Shown here piece after piece: positions 36,301-46,700 of a DNA stretch of 60,407 nt. Location: contig CALMVQ010000021.1 of NCBI GenBank assembly GCA_937873135.1, positions 1-60,407 on the forward strand, written 5' to 3'. The notes beneath the pieces were generated by a model. That model did no database searches and was not told the origin of the DNA. It saw only the letters and a program-made list of their open reading frames with translations. The stretch comes from an uncultured Scytonema sp. (GTDB lineage Bacteria; Cyanobacteriota; Cyanobacteriia; Cyanobacteriales; Nostocaceae). Each line of letters begins with the position of its first letter. Within the stretch, counting starts at the first letter, position 1. A program made the position numbers and the translations under genes.

Positions 36301-37777
36301 ATTGTTGCAGCATTTCCATTATTCGTTCCGAAGAAAATAGGTCAGTATTATAGATTAATTCCAGTTTTATTCCTTCTTCTCGTTCTGTAATATATAGGCT
36401 TAAGTCAAACTTGGAAGCTTCTTCGGTTGGAATTGATATAGGTTCTACAGATAATCCAGACAGTTCTAATTGATTGTCTCCCAAGTTAAGTAGATTAAAC
36501 CACACTTGGAAAATGGGATGATAACTAAGATTTCGTTCTGGCTGCAATGCTTCCACTAACATTTCAAAAGGTAAATCTTGATGAGCATATGCTCCCAAGC
36601 ACACTTCTCGCACCTGCGTTAGTAACTGCCTAAAACTGGGGTTATCTCCCAAGTAGGTATGCAACACAAGGCTATTGACAAAAAAACCAATTAGTCCTTC
36701 AGTCTCTGCACGGTTGCGATTGGCAATCGGTGTCCCTACACAAATATCATCTTGCCCACTATAGCGCCATAGCAATGTTTGGAATGCTGCTAACAGCGTC
36801 ATAAACAAGGTAACACTTTCTTTTTGACTCAATTGTAAGAGTACAAGAGTTAGCTCTTCTGAGAGTACAAACTCTTGAGTTGCGCCTCGGAACGTTTGTA
36901 CAGCAGATCTGGATCGGTCTGTAGGTAACGACAATAAAGCTGGTGCGTTCGCCAGTTTTTGTTGCCAGTAAGTCAGTTTGGTTTGCAGTACATCCCCTTG
37001 CAACCACCGTCTCTGCCAAACCGCAAAGTCAGCGTACTGGATAGGTAGTTTAGCTAGAGGGTAAGGTAATCCTTGAGTGAAAGCTTCATAGAGTTGAGAT
37101 AACTCACGGACGAAGATGTTAGAAGACCAGCCATCATAGATGATGTGATGTATCTTCAACATGAATATAAACTCTTGTCCACCCAGTTGAATTAAGGTGA
37201 ATTGTACTAAAGGTCCAACAGCCAAATCGAAGGGCTTGGAAGCTTCAGCACTCGCTATTTGTTGAATCTGGTCAATTTGCTTTTGAACTGACAACTCTTG
37301 CCAGTCTATGACTGGCAGAGTTAAAGTCGAAGGGGGGACAATAATCTGGACAGGTTTACCGTCTACCGTTGGAAAAATGGTTCTTAAGATCTCGTGACGT
37401 CGAATGATTTCACTGAGGCTCTTCTCCAATGCAGGTATATTTAGCGACCCGTTTAGCCGCAAAAGCAGTACCATGTTGCTAAGATGATTGTCGGGTAGCA
37501 ATTGTTGCAAAAACCAGAGTTGCTGTTGAGCAAAAGATAGTGGCAGCTCGCCGTCTCTTGCCAAGGGTTGAATAGGCAAGTGATTATTAGAAGCTTTAAC
37601 TTGCTTTGCCTGTTGTAATAAAAGAATAATTTCTGTTTTGCGTCCAGCTATTTCCTGACGCAGTATTGGATTTAACACACCTTCAGGTGCGTGGCAGCGC
37701 AAGCGTTCACCATCAGTCTCTAGGTTAATACTTAAGTTGCTCAGGTGACGAAGGAATTCGACGGTGCTGTTGGTCAT
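30329..37777 (-). CDS. NRPS: docking-C-A-PCP-C-A-PCP-TE (terminal two modules)
   Basis: The 2482 residues begin with a TubC-like docking domain (about 1-60, ending GRKTEIILLLQQ). Module 3: C domain with HHIIYDG (near 210), A domain with IFFTSGTTGVPKG (near 690) and PCP GGHSLLATQ (near 1086). Module 4: C with HHIVSDG (near 1278), A with LYTSGSTGRPKAV (near 1766) and PCP (near 2146). A type I thioesterase with GHSFGG (near 2276) and a late His (VPGNHITMM) releases the product. By-eye pocket residues are D-V-R-H-F-A-L-L-A for module 3 (no confident substrate) and D-L-F-N-N-A-L-T-Y for module 4, the known Ala/Gly code. No epimerisation domain is present. The ATG follows the upstream stop after only 2 bp. 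Confidence 0.93.
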   Translation of the reverse strand: MTNSTVEFLRHLSNLSINLETDGERLRCHAPEGVLNPILRQEIAGRKTEIILLLQQAKQVKASNNHLPIQPLARDGELPLSFAQQQLWFLQQLLPDNHLSNMVLLLRLNGSLNIPALEKSLSEIIRRHEILRTIFPTVDGKPVQIIVPPSTLTLPVIDWQELSVQKQIDQIQQIASAEASKPFDLAVGPLVQFTLIQLGGQEFIFMLKIHHIIYDGWSSNIFVRELSQLYEAFTQGLPYPLAKLPIQYADFAVWQRRWLQGDVLQTKLTYWQQKLANAPALLSLPTDRSRSAVQTFRGATQEFVLSEELTLVLLQLSQKESVTLFMTLLAAFQTLLWRYSGQDDICVGTPIANRNRAETEGLIGFFVNSLVLHTYLGDNPSFRQLLTQVREVCLGAYAHQDLPFEMLVEALQPERNLSYHPIFQVWFNLLNLGDNQLELSGLSVEPISIPTEEASKFDLSLYITEREEGIKLELIYNTDLFSSERIMEMLQQFHYLLSQIVAAPDSAIASYSLVTPEVRSLLPDPRTVLPESQYELVTTTFTSWVNSTPERSALCQESCTWSYGQLGKISQALAQVMLSHGIERGDVVAVYGTQSLGLIASAIAVLLSGGVLLTLDPQLPSERQKLMLQEAKAKYILYIDSQHLEDRKIWQPLAVICVNSDTGLAINSLKESSRTIPLPEISADDAAYIFFTSGTTGVPKGVLGCHKGMAHFINWQRQTFGIGQLDRIAQLTGLSFDVVLRDIFLPLTSGATLCLPAEGENLEPTKILRYLEREQISVLHTVPCLAQSWLANIPSEVSLSNLRWLFLAGEPLKQTLVRQWRNAFPQAGEIVNLYGPTETTLAKCYYQVPSEPTVGVQPVGWPLPETQALVFNQNHQLCGIGELGEIVLRTPFRSLGYINAPEEKRSRFVKNPFQNDDQDLLYYTGDRGRYRPDGSLEILGRQDHQVKIRGIRIELGEIETVLAQHPSVHQTVVMACEDVLGDQRLVAYVILNQNSAPTISEIRRFLSTKLPQYMVPLSFVFLESLPLTPNGKIDRRALTNPDLAQELSEKYVAPRSPIEEILALIWADVLKLELVGIHDNFFELGGHSLLATQLISRIRNNLKVELPLRSLFAAATVAELAKEIQYSQQQNLELSAPPVLPRPKNAQLPLSFAQTRLWFLDQLEPNSAFYNIPMALRLQGTLQVPALEQSLIEIIARHEVLRTNFIIVEGQPTQIIQTATNWTVSVVNLKHLPTTEQEIVTQQLAQQQAIEPFDLANQALVRAKLVVLSETEHRLFVCMHHIVSDGWSIGVFVQELAALYNAYSQGLPSLRDATRTPLTPLPIQYADFAIWQRHWLQGEVLQTQLSYWQKQLANTPALLSLPTDRPRRAVQTFNGSSQQFALSVELTNGLTQLSQQQGVTLFMTLLAAFDTLLYRYTGIEDILVGTPIANRNRSEIEGLIGFFVNTLVLRTDVSGDPSFSELLVRVREMALLAYAHQDLPFEMLVEALQPERNLSHTPLFQVMFVLQNTPMSEVELAGLSVSPLVGERTTAKFDITLSIENTSTGLAGVWEYNTDLFDKRTIERMAEHFVTLLEAIVANPQQHLAQLPLLTSVEQQQLLVEWNQTQTDYPQEKCIHSLFEAQVERTPDAVALMYENQQLTYHQLNSRANQLAYYLRSVGVSADVLVGICIERSIEMVVGLLGILKAGGAYVPLDPEYPQERLTFMLEDAQVKVLLTQKQLLDRLPEQKVHLVYLDTDSQKFAPVNEILHACEVKSSNLAYVLYTSGSTGRPKAVAIEHRSPVALVSWAQSVFTPLELAGVLASTSICFDLSVFELFVPLSLGGKVILAKNALHLSNMTTANQVTLINTVPSVIAELIRENNLPEQVCTVNLAGESLQNQLVQQIYQQSTIQRVFNLYGPSEDTTYSTFALIKKGTSDSPTIGRPISNTLIYILDQYLQPVPVGIPGELHIGGAGLARGYLNRSELSKEKFIPNPFSTDPGSRLYKTGDKARYLSDGNIEYLGRIDNQVKVRGFRIELGEIEAVLSQHGDVQASCVIAKEDTTGDKRLVAYVVPQQHTPTITQLRQFLFDQLPGYMVPNAFVMLETLPLTPNGKVDHRALRTPSQSSDSDTFVAPRNNLEVELTQIWSNILKVDKVGVQDNFFDLGGHSLLATYLIARIKQQLLKDIPLVTLFQNPTIEQLATILQRDSVISSCSPLVAIQPNGSNLPFFCLPGAGGYPFYLYNLARYLGPDQPFYSFQANDLDGGLQPITRVEDLAAHYIQAIQAVQPQGPYFLGGHSFGGKVAFEMAQQLLHQGYVVALVAILDTKAPIYQKKHIGVDWDDTKWLTEFAKALELAFAKNLDISYETLQCLAPKEQLKYVLQHFQMVNILPPDAETTQLNHLVQVFKANHLVDYVPPQQVYPTRIALLRSSEASVEDSASELPSEILQDVVWGWGEFSAEPVNIHFVPGNHITMMTQPHVQVLAEQLRACIQEAQHSLQTLT

Positions 37778-37779
37778 TT

Positions 37780-40700
37780 TTAAAACTCCACTACTTCGCT
37801 ACTGACTTCTGTAACTGGTAAATCTTTTACTGCCCAATCCATTACTTGCATGTAGGCGGCTATACCAGTCACTGTAGGAGACTCAAATATCACCTGTATA
37901 GGTAGGTCAAGTCCAAAAGCTGAGTTTACACGTGATATCACTTGGGTGGCTAGCAGAGAATGCCCACCTATTTCAAAGAAGTTGTCCTTGACTCCAATTC
38001 GTTCTAGTCCTAGGACTTCACTCCAGATTTGAGCCAGTTGAGCTTCAATGGGAGTGCGAGGTAAAACAAAGCCAGTTGAGAGATTTCTGGTGGCTGTATC
38101 AGGTGTTGGGAGGGAGCGGCGATCCACCTTGCCATTGGGTGTTAGGGGTAAATCATTAAGGAGGACAAAAACTTGAGGCACCATGTAATTGGGTAGCTTC
38201 ATTTGGAGCAATTCGCGCACTTGAGGCACTAACTTCCGCACTAACTTACCCCGCAAGGGATTGTTAGTGTAGTCAGTCCAGGGAATGTCCGTGACTGTCT
38301 CGTTGTCCCAGAAGGTGTAGGCACCCGCTGTAGGCATCGCCTTCTGAGTATCAGACGTGGGCGTCGAACTGGTACGGCAAAACACTACATCAAAGCAACC
38401 ATCCTGACTACTCTCCCACCAACTTAGGTGAACAGTGTAGCCTAGATGCTGCCCCAGTTCCCAAAACTGCTCTGGATTTATCCCACCTGCTGACTGTTGT
38501 GCTATCAGTTGCCGCAGTTGGCTCACTGTCTCGACATCAGGGGGATGTTCCAACCATTCCCAAATCTGTAGTGCTTGCTGTACCCGTTGATTTGGTACGC
38601 GCCTAATTCCCAAAAGTTCTGGCTGCTCTTGAAGCAACTGGTTTTGAATTTGTGTGAATGAAAGTTGGTCAAGTTGCCAGTTTAACCAAGGAACTACCCT
38701 TGTTTGGACATTAGTATTTATATATATAGTGACATCATAACGAAATTGAGTTAACTCATTTTGAAAGCGACCGCGTTTGGGTTGAATCTCCACCCAAGTA
38801 ATCTGGGGAAAGCGTTGCGTTAGGGCGATGAAAAAGCTGGGGTCGATGACCAATTCTTCTTCCCCGTCTATACTCTGGTGTACCTGCTGCTGCCATTGCT
38901 CAACACTTTTGGACTCAGGGACTTGGGACAACTGCACAGCTGCATGGTATGGCTCCAATAACGGCAAGCTTCGGACATCACCCACGAAAATAGTACCCTG
39001 ATCGCCAATCGTCGCCATTACTCCTTCTAAAACTTGCAACAGATACTCAACACTGGGGAAATACTGTATAACTGAGTTCAAAATCACAGTGTCAAATTCG
39101 GCTTTGGGGATACCTTCAAAGTTATCCGCCGTTTTGTGCAGCAACCGAACATGTTCTAAACTATCAACTGCGTGGCATAGCTGCTCAACATGCTTTAAGG
39201 CTGCTTTGGAATAATCGGTTCCCCAATACTGTTGACAGTGACCGGCAACGCGAGATAATAATAACCCCGTGCCACAACCAATTTCTAACACCCGCTTCGG
39301 GAACACAGCCAGAATTCGCTTCACCGTACTATCAACCCACTCTTGCATCTCTTGAGCTGGGATAGGTTGCTTGGTGTACGAACTGTTCCAACCAGCAATA
39401 TTGAACGTTAGGTCATCTGTATATGCTTGAGACTGACTATAGGCTTGTTCATAGAGCGTTTGCCAATCCGAAACGTACTCATTCTGCCATTGGTAAACCT
39501 GCTCGGATAATGCTTCGCTTTTGAGATCCGGCACTAAATAAGCTACTAAACGTTGATCTCCAGGGATATCTTCTCTTGCTACGACAACACTCTCCCGTAC
39601 CAAGGGGTGTTGACTCAAAACCGCTTCAACTTCTCCTGTTTCGATGCGAAAACCGCGAACCTTCACCTGATGATCTATCCGGCCGAGAAACTCAATATTC
39701 CCATCACTTAGGTAACGAGCTTTATCTCCAGTTTTATAAATGCGATCATCAGGCTTTGAACTGAAGGGATGGCGAATAAATTTCTCAGCAGTCAAGTCAG
39801 GGCGGTTCATGTAGCCACGAGCCAAACCAATACCCCCGATGTATAGTTCGCCCGGAACACCGATGGGACTTGGTTGGCAATGTGGATCTAAAATGTAGAT
39901 CTGTGTGTTAGCAATAGGGCGACCAATGGGTGGTTTCTGGCTGCCGTCGCTACAAAAAGCTACCGTCGCACAGACAGTGCATTCAGTAGGTCCATAGGCG
40001 TTGAACAAGCGTCGGTTTCTAGACCATTGCCCCACCAGATCGGCTGATATGGCTTCTCCAGCCACAACGATATTCTGTAAGGCTGGTAATTTACCTGTAG
40101 GCATAACTGCCAGTGCTGAGGGAGGAAGTGTAACGTGAGTAATGGACTGGTAATGCAGTAACTGCATTAAATCTTTACCCGGAAGTAATGATTCTGCCGT
40201 TCCCAAAACAAGTGTTGCTCCCGAACAAACAGCCATAACAATTTCCCAGATTGAGGCATCGAAGCTTAAAGAAGCGAACTGAAGAATGCGACTGTCTGGC
40301 TGCACATCAAAGAGCTTTTTTTGTGCTGAAGCTAGGTTGCATAATCCCTGGTGAGCGACTAAAACCCCTTTAGGTTGCCCTGTAGAACCGGAGGTGTAAA
40401 TTACATAAGCTAAATTATTGGGCTGAGCACCACTGACCGGGTTTTCTTTACTCTTCTGAGAAATTACTCCCCAGTCTTTATCCAAACAGATCACCTGTGC
40501 CCCATGTTTGGGTAATCTGTCCATTAACTGAGACTGCGTCAGCAGCACCTGCACCTGAGAATCACTCAACATATAAGCAATGCGCTCAGGGGGATACTTT
40601 GGATCTAGAGGCACATAAGCACCACCCGCTTTGAGAATTCCTAATAATCCCACGATTGCGGACACAGAGCGTTCAACACAGATGCCTAAAAGCGTTTCTG

Positions 40701-43700
40701 GTTTCACACCCAATTTTTGCAAATAATGTGCTAGTTGATTTGCCTGTGCATTCAACTCCCGATAGGTGAGTTGTTGCTCTTCAAAGACTACTGCTACTGC
40801 ATCAGGAGTCCGTACCACTTGAGCTTCAAACAGTTGATGGATACATTGAGAACTAGGATAATCCGTTTGAGTCGCGTTCCACTCCATCAACAATTGCTGC
40901 TTTTGGGCTGTTGTGAGTAAGGGTAATTGATTGACTGGTTGTTCTGGATTCGCGACAATAGCCTCTAGCAAAGTCTGAAAATGCTGCATCATGCGGACAA
41001 TCGTTGCCGCATCAAATAAATCGCTGCTGTAACAGCAAAAGCCGTTGAGTCCTTCTGGGGTTTCCCAGAAGTGTACTTCTAGGTCAACCCGAACCGTCTC
41101 AAGATGCCAAGACATTTGCTCCACGCTTAAACCAGGCAAATCCCAAGGGAAGGTTGGGGCGTTTTGCAGAGCAAACACCACCTGAACAAGTGGATTGCGA
41201 TTCAACTTTCGCTCGGGTTGCAACTCCTCAACTAACATCTCAAAGGGCAAATCCTGGTGTTCGTAGGCATCTAGGGTGATCTGCCGCACTTGTGCCAGTA
41301 AGTCTTGAAAGGTTGGTTCTTGGGACAGATCGAATCTTAGTGCCAGAGTATTGACAAAGAATCCAATCAATGGTTCTATTTCTTTACGGTTGCGATTAGC
41401 AATAGGAGAGCCAACGACAAGATCTGTTTGTCCACTGTAGCGAGAAAGTAACGCCGCAAAACCTGCCAGAAGTGTCATAAACAGAGTGGCTTCTGATTCT
41501 TTGCTTAGCTGTCTGATCTGAGAAGTTAGCTTGCTATCTAGTTGAAATCGCTCTATACCTCCTTGAAAAGTTTGTACAGATGGGCGGGAACGATCTGTAG
41601 GCATTTCTAATAGAGGTGGCGCTCCTGCTAACTGTTGCTTCCAATAACTTAACTGACGCTCCAGAACGTTACTAGTCAGCCACTGGCGTTGCCACACGGC
41701 GAAGTCGGTATACTGCACAGACAATTCTGGTAACAGAACAGAACTATTTGTTGAAATAGATCGATAATGGGCAGACAATTCGCGGATCAAAACGCCTATT
41801 GACCAACCATCAGCAGCAATATGATGAATCGCTAACAGCAATATGTATTCGTCTTGAGAAACTCGCCAAAGCATGACTCGCAGCACAGAACCATTGGTCA
41901 GATCGAATGGTTTATTGGTTTCTTTTATTACCTGTTGCTTGACTTGTTTCCAAGGATATGGTGTATCTTGTAGATCGACCACTGGCAATTTTATGGTCAT
42001 GTGAGGAGCGATCGCCTGTACAGGCTTGTTATCCTTGACCTCAAAGCGAGTACGAAGAACTTCATGTCGGCGCACTATTTCTTGGAGTGATTGTTCCAAA
42101 GCTTTGACATTCAAATTTCCTACTAAACGCACGGCACAAGACATTGTGTAGGCAGCACTTTCGCCTTCCAAGTGATGAAGAAACCACAGGCGCTCCTGCG
42201 CCCATGACAAGGGTAGATCGTTCTCTCTGGGGACGGGTACAATCGCTGGAATCGTCAGATGTGAATCAGTTTGAAGTTCAACTGAGATCACATTACTTAA
42301 CTGGGCAACAGTAGGTGATTTAAATAGATAACGCAATGGCAACGAAATTTGGAAAGCTTCCTGCAAGCGAGAAATTACTTGTGTCGCTAGCAGAGAATGT
42401 CCACCAAGTTCAAAGAAATTATCGTAAATGCCCACTTGCTCTACTCTGAGCACCTCAGCCCAAACTAACGCCAGCGTTTTTTCGATTGATGTGCGTGGGG
42501 CAACAAATTCGTCTATGAGTTCAGTATCTAAATCTGCTGCTGGAAGGGAGCGGTAATCTACCTTGCCGTTTGATGTTAGTGGCAAACTTTCTAGTACCAC
42601 AAAAGCATTTGGTACCATGTAAAGAGGCAGTTGACTGGAGAGGTACTGGCGAAGTTCACGGTTTGTCGGTGTGTGCTGTTGATATGGTACCACGTAGGCG
42701 ATTAAGCGTTTATCCCCGGTCGTGTCTTTACAGGCGATCACACAAGATGTTTGCACATCGCTATGTTGATTTAGTACTGCTTCAATTTCTCCCAACTCAA
42801 TGCGGAAGCCCCGGATTTTGACTTGGTTGTCAATGCGTCCTAGGTACTCAATGTTGCCATCGGGCAAATATCGTGCTAAATCTCCTGTTTTGTAAAGTCG
42901 TGAATCTGAGTTTGTGCTAAAGGGGTTAGGGATAAATTTTTCTTGTGTCAATTCTGGGCGGTTGAGATAGCCTCGTGCCAAACCCGCACCACCGATGTGC
43001 AGTTCTCCTGCTACACCAATAGGGACTGGTTGTAGATATTGGTCTAGTATGTATATTTGAGTATTATGAATGGGGTGTCCAATTGATATTTTTTGCTCAT
43101 CAACTTCTGTTGTGACGGAACCCAGCAATCTGCATAGTGTTGCGGCTATAGTTGTTTCAGTTGGACCATATGCGTCTATTAGCTGAGGATACTCACCGAT
43201 ATGTTGCTGCCAGATTCTTAATTGTTGGTTAAGCAGACGCTCTCCGCCAATAGTTACCAACCGAATGGAATAGGGTAACAGCAAATTGGTACTGGCTAAT
43301 TCAATAGTTACCTGATACCAGTATGCTGTTGGCAAGTCTAAGACTGTTAAGTCCCAATCCCGGCATTTTTCCATAAACATCTGTACAGAACTCAACATTT
43401 GCTCGGTTCGCAGCACTATGGTTGCACCGCAACTCAGGCAAGGATAGATTTCTGCTGCCGCCACATCAAAACTAATAGAGGAAAACTGTAGTGAGCGATC
43501 ACTATTGCTTAACCCATATTCAACAATTACTGTCTGCGTAATATTAACTAGGGACTGATGTTGAATCATTACTCCCTTAGGCTGACCTGTAGAACCAGAA
43601 GTATAAATTACATAGGCTAAATTATTTGGGGTGGTACTATTAACCAAGTTTTGATCACTCGACTGGGAAATAAGTTGCCAATCAGTGTCCAAACAGACAA

Positions 43701-46700
43701 GCGGCGTATGATTCTCAGGTAGTCTTTCAAGGAGTGGCTGTTGAGTCAGCAGCACTTGAACTTGAGCATCTTCAAGCATAAAGTTCAAACGCTCTTGGGG
43801 ATAGTCAGGATCAAGTGGTACATAAGCCCCACCTGCTTTGAGAATTCCCAACAATCCCACCACCATTAATAGTGAACGTTCCACACATAACCCTACCAGC
43901 ACATCTGCTCCCACACCCAAAGTTTGCAAGTAATGCGCCAATTGATTAGCACGACTATTCAACTCGCGGTAGGTAAGTTGTTGATTTTCATACATCAGTG
44001 CCACTGCATCGGGGGTGCGCGTAACTTGTAACTCAAACAACTGATGGACACACTGATCAAAGGGATACTCAGCTTGAGTATCATTCCACTCTACTAATAA
44101 CTGATGCCGTTGAGCAGCAGTAAGTAGAGGTAGTTCTTTGAGATCTTGTTTTGGCTGAGTGATAATTGCTGGTAACAAAATCTGGAAATGATTCAGCCAT
44201 CGCTCAATGGTGTCTGCATCGAACAAGTCGGTGTTATAACCACAATCCACCAATAATTCACCCCCTATGTCTACCACATTTAAATGGAGATCCCCATCCT
44301 TAAAGTTAATAACTTGAGGGAATAAGCTAGTCTCCAGTTGAAATATTTGTGGCAGAGTCATAGGCACATCTAAATTGAAGCTCACGTCAACCAAAGGAGA
44401 GCGACTGGTATCCCTTGGTAGGTTTAGTTGATTTAGCAATTGGGCAAACGGGTAATCTTGGTGTTCGTAAGCTGCTAATAAATGACCCCGCATCTGTTGG
44501 AGATATTCTATAAAAGTAGGATTACCTACCAACTCACTGCGTATCGGTAAGAAATGGGCACAGTAACCAACCATCCCCTCACTTCCTAAGAGCGATCGCC
44601 CAGATGTAGGAACCCCCACGATAATGTCGTCCTGTCCTGTCAGTCGATGAAGAAACGTCATGTAAACTGAAAGCAGGGTCATTAGCAGGGTGCAACCCTG
44701 CTGCTGACTGAAGAGTTTGAGGTTTTTAGTGACTTGAGCATCAAGCTTGATAGTTTTCCGACTGGCGTGATAAGTTTTGGTGGTTGGGCGAGTGCGGTCA
44801 GCAGGTAAATCTAATACAGGGGGTACAGTCAATTTCTCCAACCAGTAGGATTGGTGAGTTTTCATTTCCTGTCTCTGGCTTTGCTGATTTTGCCACTCTA
44901 TGTATTCCTGAAATTGTTTTGGGGGTTTGATCTGGCAACTCATTCCTTGAGACTCAGCTGAATACAAAGCCCCTAATTCTCGGAGAATAACTTTTATCGA
45001 CCAGCCATCGATCACGATGTGATGGGCAGTCAAAACCAATAAATAAAGTTCTGGCTCTAATTTGAGAAGATGCACACGGATTAGAGAACCGTAAGTCAGG
45101 TCAAAAGGTTTTCGGCTTTCTTGGTCGAGCCACTCAGCGACTTGAGCCTGACGTAAGCGCAGTCCCTCGTAGGTATCACCCTCTACACAACTGAAGTCTA
45201 ATACAGGACAATCGACTTTGAAGATAGGTAAGATTTCTTGAACATCCCCCTTAGGGCTGATTTTTGTTCGCAGTGCCTCGTGGCGGTCAACTAGTTTCTG
45301 TACCGCCTTGCTCATTGCCGTTGTGTTCAACGAACCTCGTATTTGCAGCGTTACAGATTCGTTGTAGGCAACTGAGCTATCTTCTCCCAACTGAGCTAAT
45401 ATCCAAAGTTGCTTTTGAGCTTCAGTGAGAGGGACTTCGGATGCAGCCGACGCTATAACGACAGTTTGTGTAGATAAAATTCCTACTTTCTCCTGGTTAT
45501 TGGGAATAGTCACAACTTCTTTAAATTGACTTTCCTTTAACAGATCCTGCCATTGGTAAGGAGAAAGCAAAGGGGAGGATAATCTCAAATCCAGATCAGT
45601 AAACTTCCACCAACCTTCTGTCAACCCAAATGTCAAATCTAACCAGCGTTGGCGAACGGTTACTTCTAATAGTACTAGCAGCCCGCCAGGAACTAACAAC
45701 TGCTGTAGATGTTTTAATGTTTGACGTAAATCCTTGGTAGCATGTAATACATTAGCCGCTATGATCAAATCGTACTGACGAAAATCATTTGTCTGTGTTT
45801 TAGGATCTTGCTCAATGTCTAAAATCTGACAGCATACAAATGGATAATCGCCAAATTTCTTTTGAGCTTTGGAAATGAGTACAGGAGAAATATCAGTAAA
45901 TACATATTCTGCCTGATGGTTTAGCAGGTGAGGCAGAATATAGGACGTTGTTCCCCCAGTTCCGCCGCCAATTTCCAGAATTCGCACCTTGCATTCCTGT
46001 GGTAAACACTCTATTACTCCAGAAACTGCCTTTTGCACCAAGGTGTTCATCACTTGAGATCCTGGTGAATCCTGATATAGTTTGGTTAGGGTGGTGGTAT
46101 TACCCTTTGGGAACAATAACTCCAATGGATGGCACTCTCCCTGTAAAACTTGTGCGAGTTTTTGACCACAACGCTGGAGCAAAGTCAGTTCTGCTTCTAC
46201 TTCTGGGTATTGAGCCAAAAATGCAATTTCTTGTGCTTGTATATTTTGAATCTCTACTACCTGAGTGACTTCCCAATAGTCATCGACTTGATGTAGCACT
46301 TTTTCTTCTGCCAGGATCTCCAGTAAGCGCAAGAGCAACCGTTGGTGCTGCTCAATGATGCCCAATTGCTCTACAATAAATTTTGTTGAGAAGCGCCGGG
46401 AAGGTTGAAATTCCCATCCCATTTGCTGGAATGCTCTCAAAACATAAGTGATGCTTAAGGCTTCTAACTGGCTTACTGCTTCTTCATAAAGTTTTATATT
46501 TTGTTGGCAAGTTACTTGAGTGAACTCCGACAGGAGGCGATCGCCAATCTCTGAGGGGGTAGGCATATAATCTCTGAGACGACACTCATCTCGACTCCCC
46601 CGAAGATCTGTCAATTCCTCACTGGCTTGTGCATCAATTGTTTGTTGGGTATTTGAGAACAAGGCAGATGGCGTCAAGTTTTTATCCGAAAGGACTGTTG

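Noticed and set aside
30329-37777. Epimerisation domains in the NRPS modules
   Set aside because: All four C domains precede A domains directly and no additional HHxxxDG-containing E domain follows any PCP.
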